From: Paramecium pentaurelia | Lineage: Eukaryota; Ciliophora; Oligohymenophorea; Peniculida; Parameciidae | Assembly: GCA_905183005.1 (NCBI GenBank) | Contig: CAJJDO010000001.1 | Coordinates: 501,836 to 565,835 of the forward strand | Length of the DNA stretch: 64,000 nt | Direction of reading: 5' to 3' | Notes under the pieces: generated by a model | Database searches by the model: none | Told to the model about the DNA's origin: nothing | The model's input: only the letters and a program-made list of their open reading frames with translations | In this document: positions 34,707 through 47,008 of the stretch, one piece after another | How positions within the stretch are numbered: the first letter of the stretch is position 1 | Layout of the letters: each line of letters starts with the position of its first letter | Position numbers and translations under genes: made by a program

Positions 34707-37627
34707 TCAATAAAATTATTTTTTATTTAGAAATTAACCAATCCCTTTCTGATCTCTCCCATATTATTCTAATTCTCTTTTTTTCCTTAATTCTTTTTTT
34801 TCTTCCATTTTTTCTAATTCCTTTAAAGTTTAATAAATAGACAAACTGTCAATTTAATCAAGTTATTTATATTGATCTTTTATATCAAATCCTAAGCGCG
34901 TTTTATTTTTATCGTGTTGAGTAACCGATCTGAATCGAGTTGTTTTTTTGATTGGCAAAGTAGATCTTACTAAATATTAAAATATAGTGGATACATTTTG
35001 GTAATTCTGCTTCAACTTAATCTATTAGAAATTAAGTTTTTGTTTTAAACAGCTAAACAGTAACTAAATTTTAAGGTTAATTCTATCCTTACTTTAAGAT
35101 TAGAATAAGTTTCCCAGCATTGTTCCAAAACTTAACTTGCATATCAAGTGATAATGATATTATTAAACCATCTAAAAACTCATAACTAATTATAATCTAT
35201 TTAATTTGGGTTTTGTGAGCCTTCCATACAGCTACTTGGTATGCAGTCCTTTCACTTAATAATGGATTTAAAGGCTCCAATTAAACATCATATTCTTGAT
35301 AATTAAGTTAAAAAAATCTATGGGGATTTTTGTTTTGGGCAATATCGGAATGCTTAATTTTTTTTATTTGACAACTTTTTATAATTTGCGTGATCGATAA
35401 AATTCTAATATCCCCATTTTCATCACCAATAAGTAAACAACTGTCAATGTAATTAAATTCAATTGAATAAACTGGAGAAGCTTTCATAATGGTAAACATG
35501 TTTTTCCAAATAACTGCACAAGATTTGGACTAACTTGCTGGTAAAGCAAAATCATTTGATAACACAATATAAATTACAATATGACCATGATGATCAGAAC
35601 ACGCTAAAAGTGGGTAAGGATCCAAGAATTTGAGAAAGAGTACTTCTCCACTTGCTCTCAATCTAGAAAATTATGTTCCTTTTTCAAAATCCCATAAACG
35701 TATTTCTGATTATTTTGAACTTGTTGCTATTAACATTAAATTTTCTGAAAAAGCCCCACAATAAATTTCGTTTGGATGGGCATTTTTTATATTCCTTAAA
35801 ATTATTTCTTTATTGTCTTCATCATGATATATTCTGATTTATTTATCCCATGATGAAGCAATTAAAGTATGATACTTTTCGCTATATGAAAGATGAGAAA
35901 TTTCTTTAGTAAAGTTATTTTTCATTTCTTTAATAATTTTTCCTGTAAATAAATCTAAACAACTAAAAATAAGGCAATAATTTACAAAATGTTTCCTTAA
36001 TGTGTTCCTATAAATCCTCTTCTTTATGTGTAATCTAAACAAAATGTATAAATATCATGATTTACAAAATTTCCGCTTAATCTTTTAATCAATCCACTTC
36101 TCACACACCACGTTTTTATTGTTTTTCTTGTGGCTATATGCAGTTCAAGATATTTATTTGAATAGCATAGGCATTGAATTGGCATATCATCTGTAACATT
36201 TGGATCGAAAGATTATTAAAATTCATAAATTAAAAAGTTTCTACAACCAACAATGACAATATCTTTTTATTTCAAATATATGATTGATTTGATATTATTG
36301 TTAGTTTCATCTAATTTTATATGTTAAATAGATTGGAAAGTTTTAGGATCCCAAACTCTTATTACACCTTTTATATCACAAGATACAATTATTGGCATTC
36401 TTTTACTTATACTTAAAACTGAAACTAAGGAAGCCTCATGACCTAATAATTTTGCTACTGGATGTTCCAAATAAATATTCCATATCACTACATCATAATC
36501 ATAAGAACACGAAATTAAATACTTAAATTCTGGACAATAAGAAAATTATTTGATTCTTTTTTTATGTCCTTATAAGATCTTATGATCCCCAGATAACGTT
36601 TTTTTAATTCCCAATTTAGTTTTCATGGTTTCAGCTACTTTTAATTTTTATGCTGCTTTGATTTTATTTTCATATAATCTTATTAATGTATCATTTGATC
36701 CTACTGCCAATATTTCTAAGCAATCTATGCATAACATACAAGTAATGCCTTTTTTAACTATACCATCTTATTTTTCTTATTCTTCAATCATCAAAGGTTA
36801 ATCAACAATGACTAATTTGAAGCAATCTGATAATTTTGGTCCTGATTTTATAAATTCCAAGAATTCTTTTGAAAATATTTTTTCTACATCCCACGAATAG
36901 ATTGTTCCATTATCTGTTGCCGTATATAAAACCTAATAAAATTATATGATACTTTATTTTCTTAACTATATTGTAAATGACTTTGTAATTCAGGCACTTA
37001 GAACCGACTTTATAATTTATTGGCTTTTAAATCATAAAAATTTAAAAATTTATCATTACTACTCATGACCAATGTTTAAAAATCTTCAATATAAAGAATA
37101 TTCAAAATGCTGATATTGCTGATTGATATTTACGCAATTTCTCCAAAGTTATTAGGATTTAAGATGCATAATTTCTTTTAATTTTATTCTAAATATGCAA
37201 ATTATCCATCTATTTCAAACATTTTATCAATGGGATTTGTTTTCTGACCTTCTATCTCTTTTTATTTTAATTTTATTGTATATAATGAATGCTCTCTATT
37301 TATCCAATCATGCATTTCGACTAAAAAATTTGAAAATTATTCAAAATTCACAAGGTTTTTTTCTAAAGTATCAATAAGTTGATAGAAGTAGACTAAAGTT
37401 TAAACATCAGCTTTTTTTATTTCTTGCAAAATAAAAACAAACTAAGAAACATTTATGTATTAATCTTAAAATTCATTACGAATTTATTCAAATTCTTCCT
37501 TTGTGAAATCTATAATTTTTTTCAACTTTCTTAATTCTTATTACTCTGGATTGAGATATTAGCTCGATTCTTCATCAGACGATAGATGATTTGATTAAGG
37601 ATTATATATTTCGATTTATGTTATCAT
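34707..37627 (-). CDS. WD-repeat protein resembling WDR49/WDR64/EFCAB8
   Basis: 950 residues after introns 36933-36952 (20 bases), 35963-35985 and 34970-34994. The N-terminal ~130 residues are helical, with a FTKEEFEQIRNEF element like a degenerate EF-hand; about ten WD40 blades follow (for example TATDNGTIYSWDV, SYDYDVVIWNIY, IKGVIRVWDP, SSWDKQIRIY). CLDYTQRRGFIGTHQGNI resembles the WDR49/WDR64 group, which is associated with motile cilia. A basic helical tail (KELRKKRELEQYG) ends at TGA 34709-34707. Assignment to the exact subfamily is tentative. Confidence 0.75.
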
Positions 37628-37689
37628 TAAATTAATATTAAAAACAGGGTATCTTAATATGAAAATATCATTTTTTTTCATTAAATTTA

Positions 37690-39195
37690 ATGAGTTAATA
37701 AGCTGCAGATATTAGGAACGTCATCAAATCTTTAGAGAAGATTGCTTAACAACTAGAAGGTGTTACTCCAACTTCATAGTAAAATCCACTAACATTAGCT
37801 GAATTACAACCATTTAAAGATAAGCTAAATCTTTTTGTTGAAGCTTCAAAGGGACTCTCTGACTAAGCACTGAAGGATATTGTAATATATAGTATTTCAA
37901 CAACTTAGACACCCTTAGTAGTGAAAATATTTTCAATAATGGAAAATGCAATTTTACATTCTACAAACACTAAAAAGCCAACTCCAGACTAAATGAAATA
38001 AATTCAAAAGCTTATTACTGAGTAAGTGAATAAAATTGCTAAATTCTAAACACCTGCTCTATAATATTAAGTAAAAGCAATGATCGAAGGTTGCTAAGCA
38101 GCATTCTGGGTGACTTTAGATGGTCCTAAGATCTAAGTAGAGAGTGCTATCGAATCTGCTGAGTTTAATGGATTTAAACTAAAATAGTAGAAAGTTGCAG
38201 AAGTATCTAAATGGTATGATGCATTTATTGGTGCATTAAAGTGGTTGCCAGGTATCATTATCTTCTTAACTAGATTTTGTAATAAACAACTATAAAATGG
38301 GCTTAGAATGGAATGGTAAAGGATCTCTAACTTTCGAACAATTTTTAGCAGCTTTGACTTAAGAAAAAGCTCAAGGAGCTCCTCCTCCTCCTCCAAAAGG
38401 TCCCCCTCCTCCTCCTCCTCAATTTGCAGCTCCTGCTCATCACGCTGACGTTGGTGAATCAAGAGGAGCCTTGTTTGCAGAATTAAATGTAGGGGCAGAC
38501 ATCACTAAAAGTAGTTTTTAATTGAAAAATAGGATTAAAGCCAGTATAGAAAAATGTTGAAAAATCAGACCCTTTATAGCCTACAACAGCAAAACAATAG
38601 TAGTCAACCTAATAAGCAGCACTTTAGTAACCGAAAGAGCCTAAAAGATATTGCAAAGAAAATTGGTTTTTGGAAAACTATTAAAATGAGAAGCTAATTG
38701 AATTCAAAGATGATGAAATTGAAATGAAATAATCTCTTTTTGTGGAGAATTGCAAGAATTGTGGAATACTCGTTAAGGCTAAAGTGAAATCAATATTTTT
38801 GTAAAAATGTGAAAAAGTTGAATTGGTTTTTGACGTATTTATATTTTTACTAACTTTAGCAAACTATTTCAGGAGTTGATGTTGTTAATTGTAAAAAAGT
38901 GAAAGTAACATGTTTAACAAAGTAAATCATATTAATAAAATTAGATGTCCAAGCCTTATGATCAATAATTCTGAATCTGTTCTCATGGCATTTAACGCAG
39001 ATAAATAATGTGAAATAATTTCTTCAAAGACTATGGACTTCAATATCACATATTTGCAGGAAGATGGAGATTATGCAGTAACAACTCAAACTTATTTATT
39101 AGAAAGACACTAATATAGCCGAACAATTCTTAACTGTTTGGGACAATGATTAAGGAAAGTTTATTACAAAAGCTTTAGATATATCCTTCGGATGA
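37690..39195 (+). CDS. CAP: Adenylyl cyclase-associated protein (CAP/Srv2)
   Basis: 462 residues after five introns (38252-38273, 38511-38532, 38835-38859, 38922-38944, 39078-39102). The N-terminal helical folded domain ends with YKMGLEWNG; a polyproline segment (APPPPPKGPPPPPP) binds profilin or SH3 domains; the C-terminal beta-helix CARP domain has RYCKENWFLENYQNEKL, FVENCKNCGILVKAKVKS, VVNCKKVKV and a late AEQFLTVWDND. CAP recycles actin monomers with cofilin. Only the ordered exons give the conserved C-terminal strands, so the intron set is well supported. It lies 120 bases upstream of a Rho-type GTPase. Confidence 0.93.
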
Positions 39196-39315
39196 GTATT
39201 ATCAAAATAAAACAATAATAATAAAATCATTCTATCTTTCTGATAGAGTCTCTTTGAATTGGTTAAATTTATTTTCCAGGTTCATTTTCATAATAATGAT
39301 AATTATTTTTATATA

Positions 39316-40012
39316 ATGTCAGAGCCAATAAGTATTAAATTGTTAGTGGTTGGAGATGGGTCAGTTGGAAAGACTTGTATATTATTAAGGTAATCGATAA
39401 TCACTCATAGGAATCAGCTATACAACTGATAAATTTCCCACAGAGTATGTCCCAACTGTTTTTGATAATTACTAAACAAAGGTGATTGTAGATGAAAGGG
39501 AAGTTAATTTAAGTTTATGGTATACATTATTTTGAGTTAAGGGACACTGCTGGACAAGAGGGATATAATAATGTCAGATAATTAAGCTACGATAATACAG
39601 ATGTTTTCCTAATAGTATACTCTGTAGTGGAGAGTAATTCATTCTCGAATGCATTACACAAAGTAATATTTTTTCTATTCTTTAGTGGTATCCAGAATTG
39701 AACCAAGACAAATTTGAGTAGACACCAAAAATTCTTGTAGGCAATAAAATTGATATGAGGAATGAAGGAAATTCAAACCATGTAAAAAAAAATGCTGTAA
39801 ATAAAAATAATTATAACAAAAAGGCTGAATAATTAGTAAAAGATCTAAAAAACTGTTAATTCTTTGAAGTATCAGCATTAACACAAGAAGGTCTTAAGCC
39901 ATTATTTGATACAGCTATATAAATTGCTTTAAATAAAAAACTTAAGGCTATTAATGACGCCTAAAAACCAAGTCAACCAGCCGATGATTCTTAATGTTGT
40001 CAATTGATTTGA
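39316..40012 (+). CDS. Rho/Rac-family small GTPase with CAAX box
   Basis: 198 residues after introns 39390-39417, 39520-39541, 39663-39685 and 39797-39823. The P-loop is GDGSVGKT and switch I reads SYTTDKFPTEYVPTVFDNY, nearly identical to Rac/Cdc42. DTAGQEGY, an NKID nucleotide-base motif (Rho proteins usually have TKxD) and SALTQEGLKPLFD follow. The Rho-specific insert helix is absent or very short. The C-terminus CCQLI provides a CAAX box (CQLI), predicting geranylgeranylation and RCE1 cleavage. The fourth intron is inferred; retaining it would add nine residues in-frame. Confidence 0.92.
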
Positions 40013-40056
40013 ATATTATTGTTAAAAATATTTGATATAATTTAAATATACTATTA

Positions 40057-41908
40057 ATGGATCCAGAAGAATAGCTGGAAAAGTTGTTAGAGGTTTTTTA
40101 TGATGAAAAGATTGAGCCTAAAAAGGAGGCAGCAAAATAAATTCTAGGGTTAGCAACTTAATAATAAAATTTGGAATACTTGATATCTCATGGTATTACT
40201 TGAATAATAGATATATCATTAGAATAATTTTTATCAACTCTTTCAAGGACCTTAAGAGATGAGCATAAGAAATCAACTGAACTTACACTTTATCTACTCT
40301 GTGTGTTTTACATTTTATCCAATTATTTGGAATTCCATCAAATCCTCTCAGAGCATCAAATTGGAGATATAACCATGAAAATTATAGAATCTCAAATTCA
40401 AAGGTTCGATTTGAGATATGCTGAATTGATGGAAAAACAAGGTTAACCTTAATAGTTGCAGGAATTGAGAAAATTAAATTTAATGATTGCTAAATAAGAA
40501 AAATTATTTTATGTTGGTTTCACAATATTGATGAATATGGCAGAGGATCCAATTATAGAAAATAAAATGAGAAAAAGAAAAATAATCACTTTTCTATTGA
40601 GAATGCTCGAAAGAAATAATTTTTATCTATTAATTGTAACCTTACTATTTCTGAAGAAATTAAGCATAGTAAATGAATGCAAACTTTAAATGGTTGAAGA
40701 GAATTGCATAAGAAAATTAAAACGATTTTTTAGTGCTGATAATAATGTTTTATTGCAATTAAGTTTAGGTATAATAATATATCTAATATATAGGATTATT
40801 AAAAAACTTATGTTTTGATACTGAGGCTCGATCATAAATAGAATAAAATGGGTTCATTCCAGATATTGTAAAGCTATTGAAAATACCCAATTATAGATTT
40901 GTTTCAATAGTTTTATTATATTTACTCACCTTGGATGACAAATTGAGATTAACGTTTGGATTTACAGAATGTATGAGTTTGGTTGTTAAATTAATGTTGC
41001 ATTTCCCTGAACCTATAATCGGCAAAGAATTAATTGCTTTAGCAACTAATTTATCAACAAGCTCAAGAAATGTCGATCATATTACGGAACAAGAATTTCA
41101 ATAAATAGTGTAAAGGGCCCTGACAAATGGAGATACGTTGCTGTTTAGATTTATTAAAGGAGTTATTGAGAATTCGACTAACCCTGAAATATAAACATGT
41201 GCTAAAAGCTTTGTTAGGCATTTCATGAAGTTACTTGTAACACAAGGAAAAGAGGAAGACTTGAAATTTGAAATCATAGGAATAGTAAGTGTCATATAAT
41301 TAAATGAAAATTGGCTTAAAATATTAACAGAACCATTTATTGAATTTTTGCATAACAATTTAGCAATAGGAATGGTTGATGATGATATTGTTTTAGAAAC
41401 TATGATGCTAGTTTCATAAATTTCTTCTAATGCAAAAGCAGCAGAAATCTTATTTAACAACAATATTTTAAATGCATTAACTTTAGTCTTTACAGAAAAA
41501 GTAGATGATGATGAATTTATTGTTTAATACCTTTATTGTTTGCATTAATTCTTATTTCATAAAATAGGAATATCATTAATTTTAGCATAGTAATCTATAA
41601 TACTTAATTTAGGGATGATATACTATTGTAATTTATTTAATAATTAAATGATAAAAATCAAAAAGTTAAATAAATGTCTCAGGAAGTTTTAGATATTTTA
41701 AGAGAATATGATTAGGAATTATGTGAGAAAATAAAAGAGACTAAATTTTGTGAATACAATTAATTGTGGGTAGAACATATCAATGAACAAGAGATGATGT
41801 AGATTATTATCTAGATATAGGTTATAAGAAGGAGTTGATATGGGATTTGAAGATGAGTATGGAGGAAATGAGCTCGATCCTAAAATGTGGGATTCAGATA
41901 ATGATTGA
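40057..41908 (+). CDS. KAP3: Kinesin-associated protein 3 (kinesin-2 subunit KAP), N-terminally short
   Basis: 583 residues after introns 40193-40222 (30 bases), 40769-40793, 41590-41612 and 41799-41820. It shows the armadillo-like KAP core in order: LSTLSRTLRDEHKKSTEL, FLKKLSIVNE, LGLLKNLCFDTEARSQIEQNG, PNYRFVSIVLLYLLTLDD, ISSNAKAAEILFNN, KVDDDEFIVQYLYCLHQFLFH and a QLNDKNQKVKQMSQEVLDIL segment. It ends MGFEDEYGGNELDPKMWD. KAP bridges the kinesin-2 motor dimer to intraflagellar-transport cargo. Animal KAP3 is ~790 residues; this protein starts about 150-200 residues later, with only a short helical N-terminus. Confidence 0.92.
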
Positions 41909-42046
41909 TATATTTACAATAAATTTCAATTAACAAGACATTAAGGCCTATTTTAAGTCATTAGTTTAGTTTTAAAGAATAATGTATTTTAAAGGTAGTA
42001 TTGAGAAATTTAATAGTATTATATTAAAAATATTCTAATTTCAATT

Positions 42047-42850
42047 ATGAGTGAAGAAACAGCCTAAGTTAAATAAAAAGGGAAAAAGGGGGCAAAGAAG
42101 AAGGCAGAGTCAAAAACTACTTAAAATTCAGATCCTCCTATCGTCACTTAAGTTGATGATAAAAAAAAAGCTAAACCCTCAAAGAAGGTGTAATAAGCAA
42201 GTCCACCAAAAAAGAAAGATGAGAAAAAATAACCTGAAAAAAAGGGGAAGCAACCTTTAATTAAGGAAGATGTAGACTCTTTGCTTGAATATTTCAAATC
42301 ATCCAATCGTCCTTTCACAGTGAACTATTTAAAAGACACATTATTTTTAAAATTAAGTACACTTCAAAAAAATATTGACACATTGGTTTCTAAAGGTGAC
42401 GTAGTTATGAAAGAAGTAGGTTCTACAAAAGTATTTCTAATTAATCAAAACTTGATGCCTACAGTTAACTAGCAAGATTTAGAGTTGCTAGGAAGTGAGT
42501 TAGAATAAAAAACCGAAGAATACAAATAACTTGCTTTATAAAATTCAAAACTCAGTGAATAACTTAAAAATTTATCTAAAATTCCAACTTTATAAGAATT
42601 GATGGACATGAAAACAGAGATGAAATAAAAAATTGATGAACTTGAAAATAAATTATTGTTATACGAAGACAAAAATTTTAAAATGGCAACTGCTGAAGAA
42701 ACTTTATAAGTAGAAAATGAGTACTAAAATATGTTGAACATCTGTAAAAAGAGAAAAAATATCTATAATGAAGCAATAGGATCATTGCTTTCGGAGAGCG
42801 ATTTAACAATAAAATAATTTGAGAAAATTGTTGGTATTTTTAGGGATTGA
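42047..42850 (+). CDS. HOP2: HOP2 (PSMC3IP) meiotic homologous-pairing protein
   Basis: 267 residues in one exon. About 70 lysine-rich, low-complexity residues precede a winged-helix domain beginning LLEYFKSSNRPFTVNYLKD and containing KLSTLQKNIDTLVSKGDVVMKEVGSTKVFLINQ, the HOP2 signature (NRPY...K..V.KAL..L...G.I..K..GKQK.Y). Leucine-zipper-like helices follow, ending in IGSLLSESDLTIKQFEKIVGI, matching the C-terminal HOP2 region. HOP2 works with MND1 to stimulate DMC1/RAD51 strand exchange. The basic N-terminal tail is not seen in yeast or mammal HOP2. Confidence 0.92.
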
Positions 42851-42875
42851 TTATTTATAATTAATAATATACTTA

Positions 42876-44129
42876 ATGGAAAATGCTAGTAATTTCATTC
42901 GAATGAATAGAGATTTAAGATTCAATGGTTTGCAATAGACAGTTAAAGGAAATATTAAAGTAAAAGATGTGAAATTTTTATTGGCTCAAAAGGCTGATAC
43001 ATTTCCTTAATTATTGGTGGCATTTACGAAATTTGGAATATTGGAAGATGAAACTGAATTATTTAAAATATATGATAACATATATGTATATTCAATAGGG
43101 TATTTAATTGAAAAGTAAATTTACAATATTCAATATCATTCATAGATTAAAAAATGATGTTTATAATAAGAAATCTAATCCTAATAATAATTCAATATAA
43201 TTGAGCACAATTATTAGGTCTTTTAAGGATAGAAAGTCATTTAATGAAATTGATCACACATTTGATTAAAGATAATACAATAGCGTAGATACAAATTATT
43301 GTTAGAAAAAATATAAAAATGGGATTGATTACGTTCAAGAATAAATAAAGAAATCAATGCAAAAAGATCAAAATTAGACAAAAGAATGTAATAATAATAG
43401 TAATACTCATTATTATTGCTAAATTCAGAAAACTGAAGAATCAATAGTATATAATATGTTCTAATGTTTAGAAACCTTATGAAGAAATAAGAAACTCAAA
43501 AAGTTCCATATCCCATTAATAATAATAAGGCTCAAGGATTTACTATAATTTAAACTCACCTGCTAAAGAATTATAGAAATAAATTCAAAAATATTAGGAT
43601 ATAATTGAATAAAAAGAGTACTAAATTAAACAATTAGAATAAATAAATTAATCTTCTACACTAAAAATGTAGATACAGTGCTAGTAAATTGAAAATCAAG
43701 ATAAGTATATCATAAGATTAAAATAATAAGAACTTAAATATGTTAAATTATTAGTAAATATTTTATTTATAATAGGGAACAATCTCAGAGTATTTATAGA
43801 AAATTATTGGTTAAATTTAATAAAAATTAGAGAGGTAATAATGATTCAATTATCATAGAAAATAAAAATAATAATTAGAAAAAGAGAAAAGCTCCACTGA
43901 TTTTTTAACAAGATAGATTTAATCAGCTAGAGCAGACTATAAGATAAAGATAAAATAATAATAACTTTTTATTTCTAATTCAAAATTAGACTAAATATTT
44001 AGTGCAAAATTGATAGATTTGTAAAATTAATTAACGGAAACAATATTGTTAAATTAATCCATTGATGATTTGGTATAAGCTGCAGAATTTTTAGAGTTGG
44101 ATAGTAGTTTCAGATTTGATTTTGAATGA
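42876..44129 (+). CDS. Coiled-coil protein (383 aa), unknown
   Basis: Introns 43115-43145, 43447-43471, 43754-43775 and 43835-43858 give 383 residues. The first ~80 residues may be globular (VKGNIKVKDVKFLLAQKAD, TKFGILEDETELFKIYDN); the rest is low-complexity Asn/Gln with a coiled coil (LEKEKSSTDFLTRQIQSARADYK). The ATG is only 25 bases after the HOP2 stop on the same strand. No family recognised. Confidence 0.6.
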
Positions 44130-44616
44130 GTTGCAATTATTTTGTAAGCATAATCTGATAATATTTCAAATAAATATTAATTAAATTCCTAACAATAAAG
44201 TATATTAAGATCATATTCAACTTTCGAATGATTCATCTTATTATTAAATTTCAATAAAACATGCTCATTCTGATCTCCAAAAACCCTTATATCAACTAGC
44301 TGAAATTGTTATTTTTCTAAATTAAGAGAAAGAGTAAACTTAATTAAAAGTCTATTAACAAATCCTCTACAATTCTATTTACTCAACATTATCTCATCTT
44401 TTTAATATAATTTTCAATGTATTTGGCCTTTTATGATTATTTTCCTTCCTTAAAACTTAATTAAATATAATTGAATAACATTCTAAGTCTGTGAAATTCT
44501 ATTCAAAGACTGCAACAAAGTATGTTAAATATCATTCATATATGATATATATATGCTATGCTAAATACAATATTTTAACGATATATTTTTATAATTAAAA
44601 ATATAATTCACACCAT
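44130..44616. other. Intergenic
   Basis: About 490 AT-rich bases upstream of the kinase. No gene seen; probably the 3' end and promoter region. Confidence 0.45.
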
Positions 44617-45557
44617 ATGTCACAGAATTATGCAAATTTCTAAATCAAAGATGCTTAGATTGAAAAATTCTTTGACACTCTTAAAAAGGAGCCTTTAGGT
44701 TCTGGAAGAAATTCCATAGTTTACCTGACGCAGCATAGGCATTCAAGTGTTTATTTTGCATTAAAAGAACCAAGGAAGGATTAATTGTCTTAATAATCGA
44801 TTATCGTACAATAATTATGATATGTAGTCTTGATAATCAGAATGAAATTAATATTTTCATCAAGTTATGGCAAAATAATAACTAGGAATTTCCACGGTGT
44901 GTACCTTACATGGAAAAATTTTCAGAAACTCATCAAATTTTAATGGAATATATGAAAAATGGTTCATTATTAGACATTTTATTGACAAGTGGAAAATTTG
45001 CAGAAAAGTTTGCACGCACAATTGCAATTAATTTATACAATCAAATAGGACTTTTGCATAGAAACGGAGTAGTACATTTTGATTTAAAACCTGATAATAT
45101 TATGTTTAATGAAAATATGATGCTAAAGATATGTGATTTAGGATATGCAAATTAACCTTTAGGCTTTACACAAGGATATGCTTCACCCGAATAAATTCAA
45201 AATAAAATTATTGATGCTGGAAAATGTGATGTTTTTGCTTATGGAGTTATACTATTTATAATTGTAATGGGATTTCCTCCATTTTAACATTATCAAGATA
45301 ATTGGTACAAAATGATTTCAAACTAATAATGGGATTAATTTTGGAGTAAAATTAAAGAAAATGGAAAACCAGATCCATCTGGTGAGTTTAAGGATTTAAT
45401 TACAAAGCTTATTGCAGTTGATGTGAATAAAAGATATAGTATGTAAAATATTTCCACTGCAGCGTGGTTTTGTTTAGAAAAAGTTTCAGATTAAGAATGT
45501 ACATTGGAATTACTTAAAAGAATTAACCTGAGGAATGTCGGGTATTATAAATATTGA
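44617..45557 (+). CDS. Protein kinase, non-RD (HFD) with DLG motif
   Basis: 301 residues after one 35-base intron (44806-44840). The glycine loop LGSGRNSIVYL and the lysine in YFALKEPRK are intact. The catalytic loop is HFDLKPDN, with Phe replacing the usual Arg of HRD (non-RD kinase). The DFG motif reads DLG in KICDLGYAN. The APE-type GYASPEQ and a domain-XI region (AVDVNKRYSMQNI) follow. Non-RD kinases usually do not need activation-loop phosphorylation. The kinase domain fills almost the whole protein. Family affiliation unclear. Confidence 0.85.
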
Positions 45558-45737
45558 CTCTTGATTTTAAGTCATTCATAATTCACATTAAGTTTTTAGT
45601 TATAATGTTTTATTATTGTGCTTGGTTTATATTAGCTAGCAAAAATACTATTATTCCATATTATTTAATGTTAATTATATCAATTAAATTATAAAAAAAT
45701 TGTAGTTAATTTGTAATTGCATCTAGTGTATATAAAA

Positions 45738-46698
45738 TCATATTTATTTAATCGACATTAAAATATAGAGAGATTTATTTTTAACATCAGGCAACAGACT
45801 AATAAAATCAAATTCCTAAATCTATTTTATGTTATTACATCATTGCTTTATAATATTTCAACTTTTCCTGCAATTTCTTAAGAGAGGTTTATTGAATTTA
45901 GTTACTGCATTTCTAAAGATATAACGTTTAGAGCTTGTATTTATCTTCTACAAGTTTAAAAAACTAATAACGCACAATCAGGAAATTGTAAAATAGTGCA
46001 GCATATAAGATTATCCTACATTCTCTCATTAATAATTTCTTCTAATTAATCTTAGCTAACACTATCAACCACTAAAATTAAAAGTAAATAAATACGCTGA
46101 ATTTCAATTGTGTTATTCATTGCTTATCTTGGATTTAATTTCTTATATAAAACTGAAATTTAGTTTCTGTTCTCGAGAATGATCCCAACTATTTTTTTGT
46201 CTGGCTAACTACAATAAGATAATGCAAATACCCAATAAAATCTTTAATATCCATATACAATTTGTGAAAATTACTGTTAGAAATTACCTGCTCACTTATT
46301 TATGTATCTGTGATATCATTTTATTCAAAGCATATAATCAATTAACTTGGATTTAATGGATTAGTTATAATCTGATCTATTCCCATATGATTTGTTTTCA
46401 AAAATTATCTAAGTTCTCCTCTCTATAATAAGATAAATTAATTGTTTTGATTGATATGTTAATAGGATTAGTTATCACTTCTAACTGATTGATTTCCCTA
46501 TTTACTCGATATTTGTGAATATTTTAAAAGACTATATCGAGGTTATTGAACCTCAATATGCTAACTCTTTGTTGATTATGATTAAATTTGCCTCTAATAG
46601 TTGAATTCGTTTGATTGTTTAAGAATGGGCCTTTAAGAATATGATAGTTATTCTAAAATTCTTCGTTTATCTCTTTCTCTATCTAAGCATCCACCCAT
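45738..46698 (-). CDS. MGGC-start protein, predicted N-myristoylated and palmitoylated (296 aa)
   Basis: Introns 46209-46231, 46072-46095 and 45816-45838 give 296 residues. The start MGGCLDRERDKRR carries the Gly-2 and Cys-4 arrangement of dually acylated proteins. The rest is Gln/Ser/Asn-rich then helical, with IVGIILENRN, QDQLEEIINERMQ and a C-terminal LLPDVKNKSLYILM. No known domain. The basic residues after the lipid anchor support membrane attachment. Minus strand, convergent with the non-RD kinase (180 bases apart). Confidence 0.6.
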
Positions 46699-47008
46699 AA
46701 TGATAAAAAATAAAAAGAAATAATTATTATGAAACTTGAAATTTAATAATAAATATAAATTCAAGAATAAAAAGGAAAAAAAGATAAAAAGACTTTGAAT
46801 AATCAATCAATTATCTTATTTGATAACAAATAGTAAAAATAATTTAATTATAATAATATTATCTTTCTAATTCTCTCAAATAACACAGGCTTTATGTTAA
46901 TAAAATTTATATTTATTCATATAAAATCAAAAGAAAAAGTGAAAGTACCAATTGCTGTAATTTTAAAGATTAATAAATTAAATTTTTGTTTCAATTACAA
47001 TTCTGATT
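46699..47008. other. Divergent intergenic region
   Basis: About 310 bases between the divergent MGGC and TBC genes. AT-rich, no other signal seen. Confidence 0.45.
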
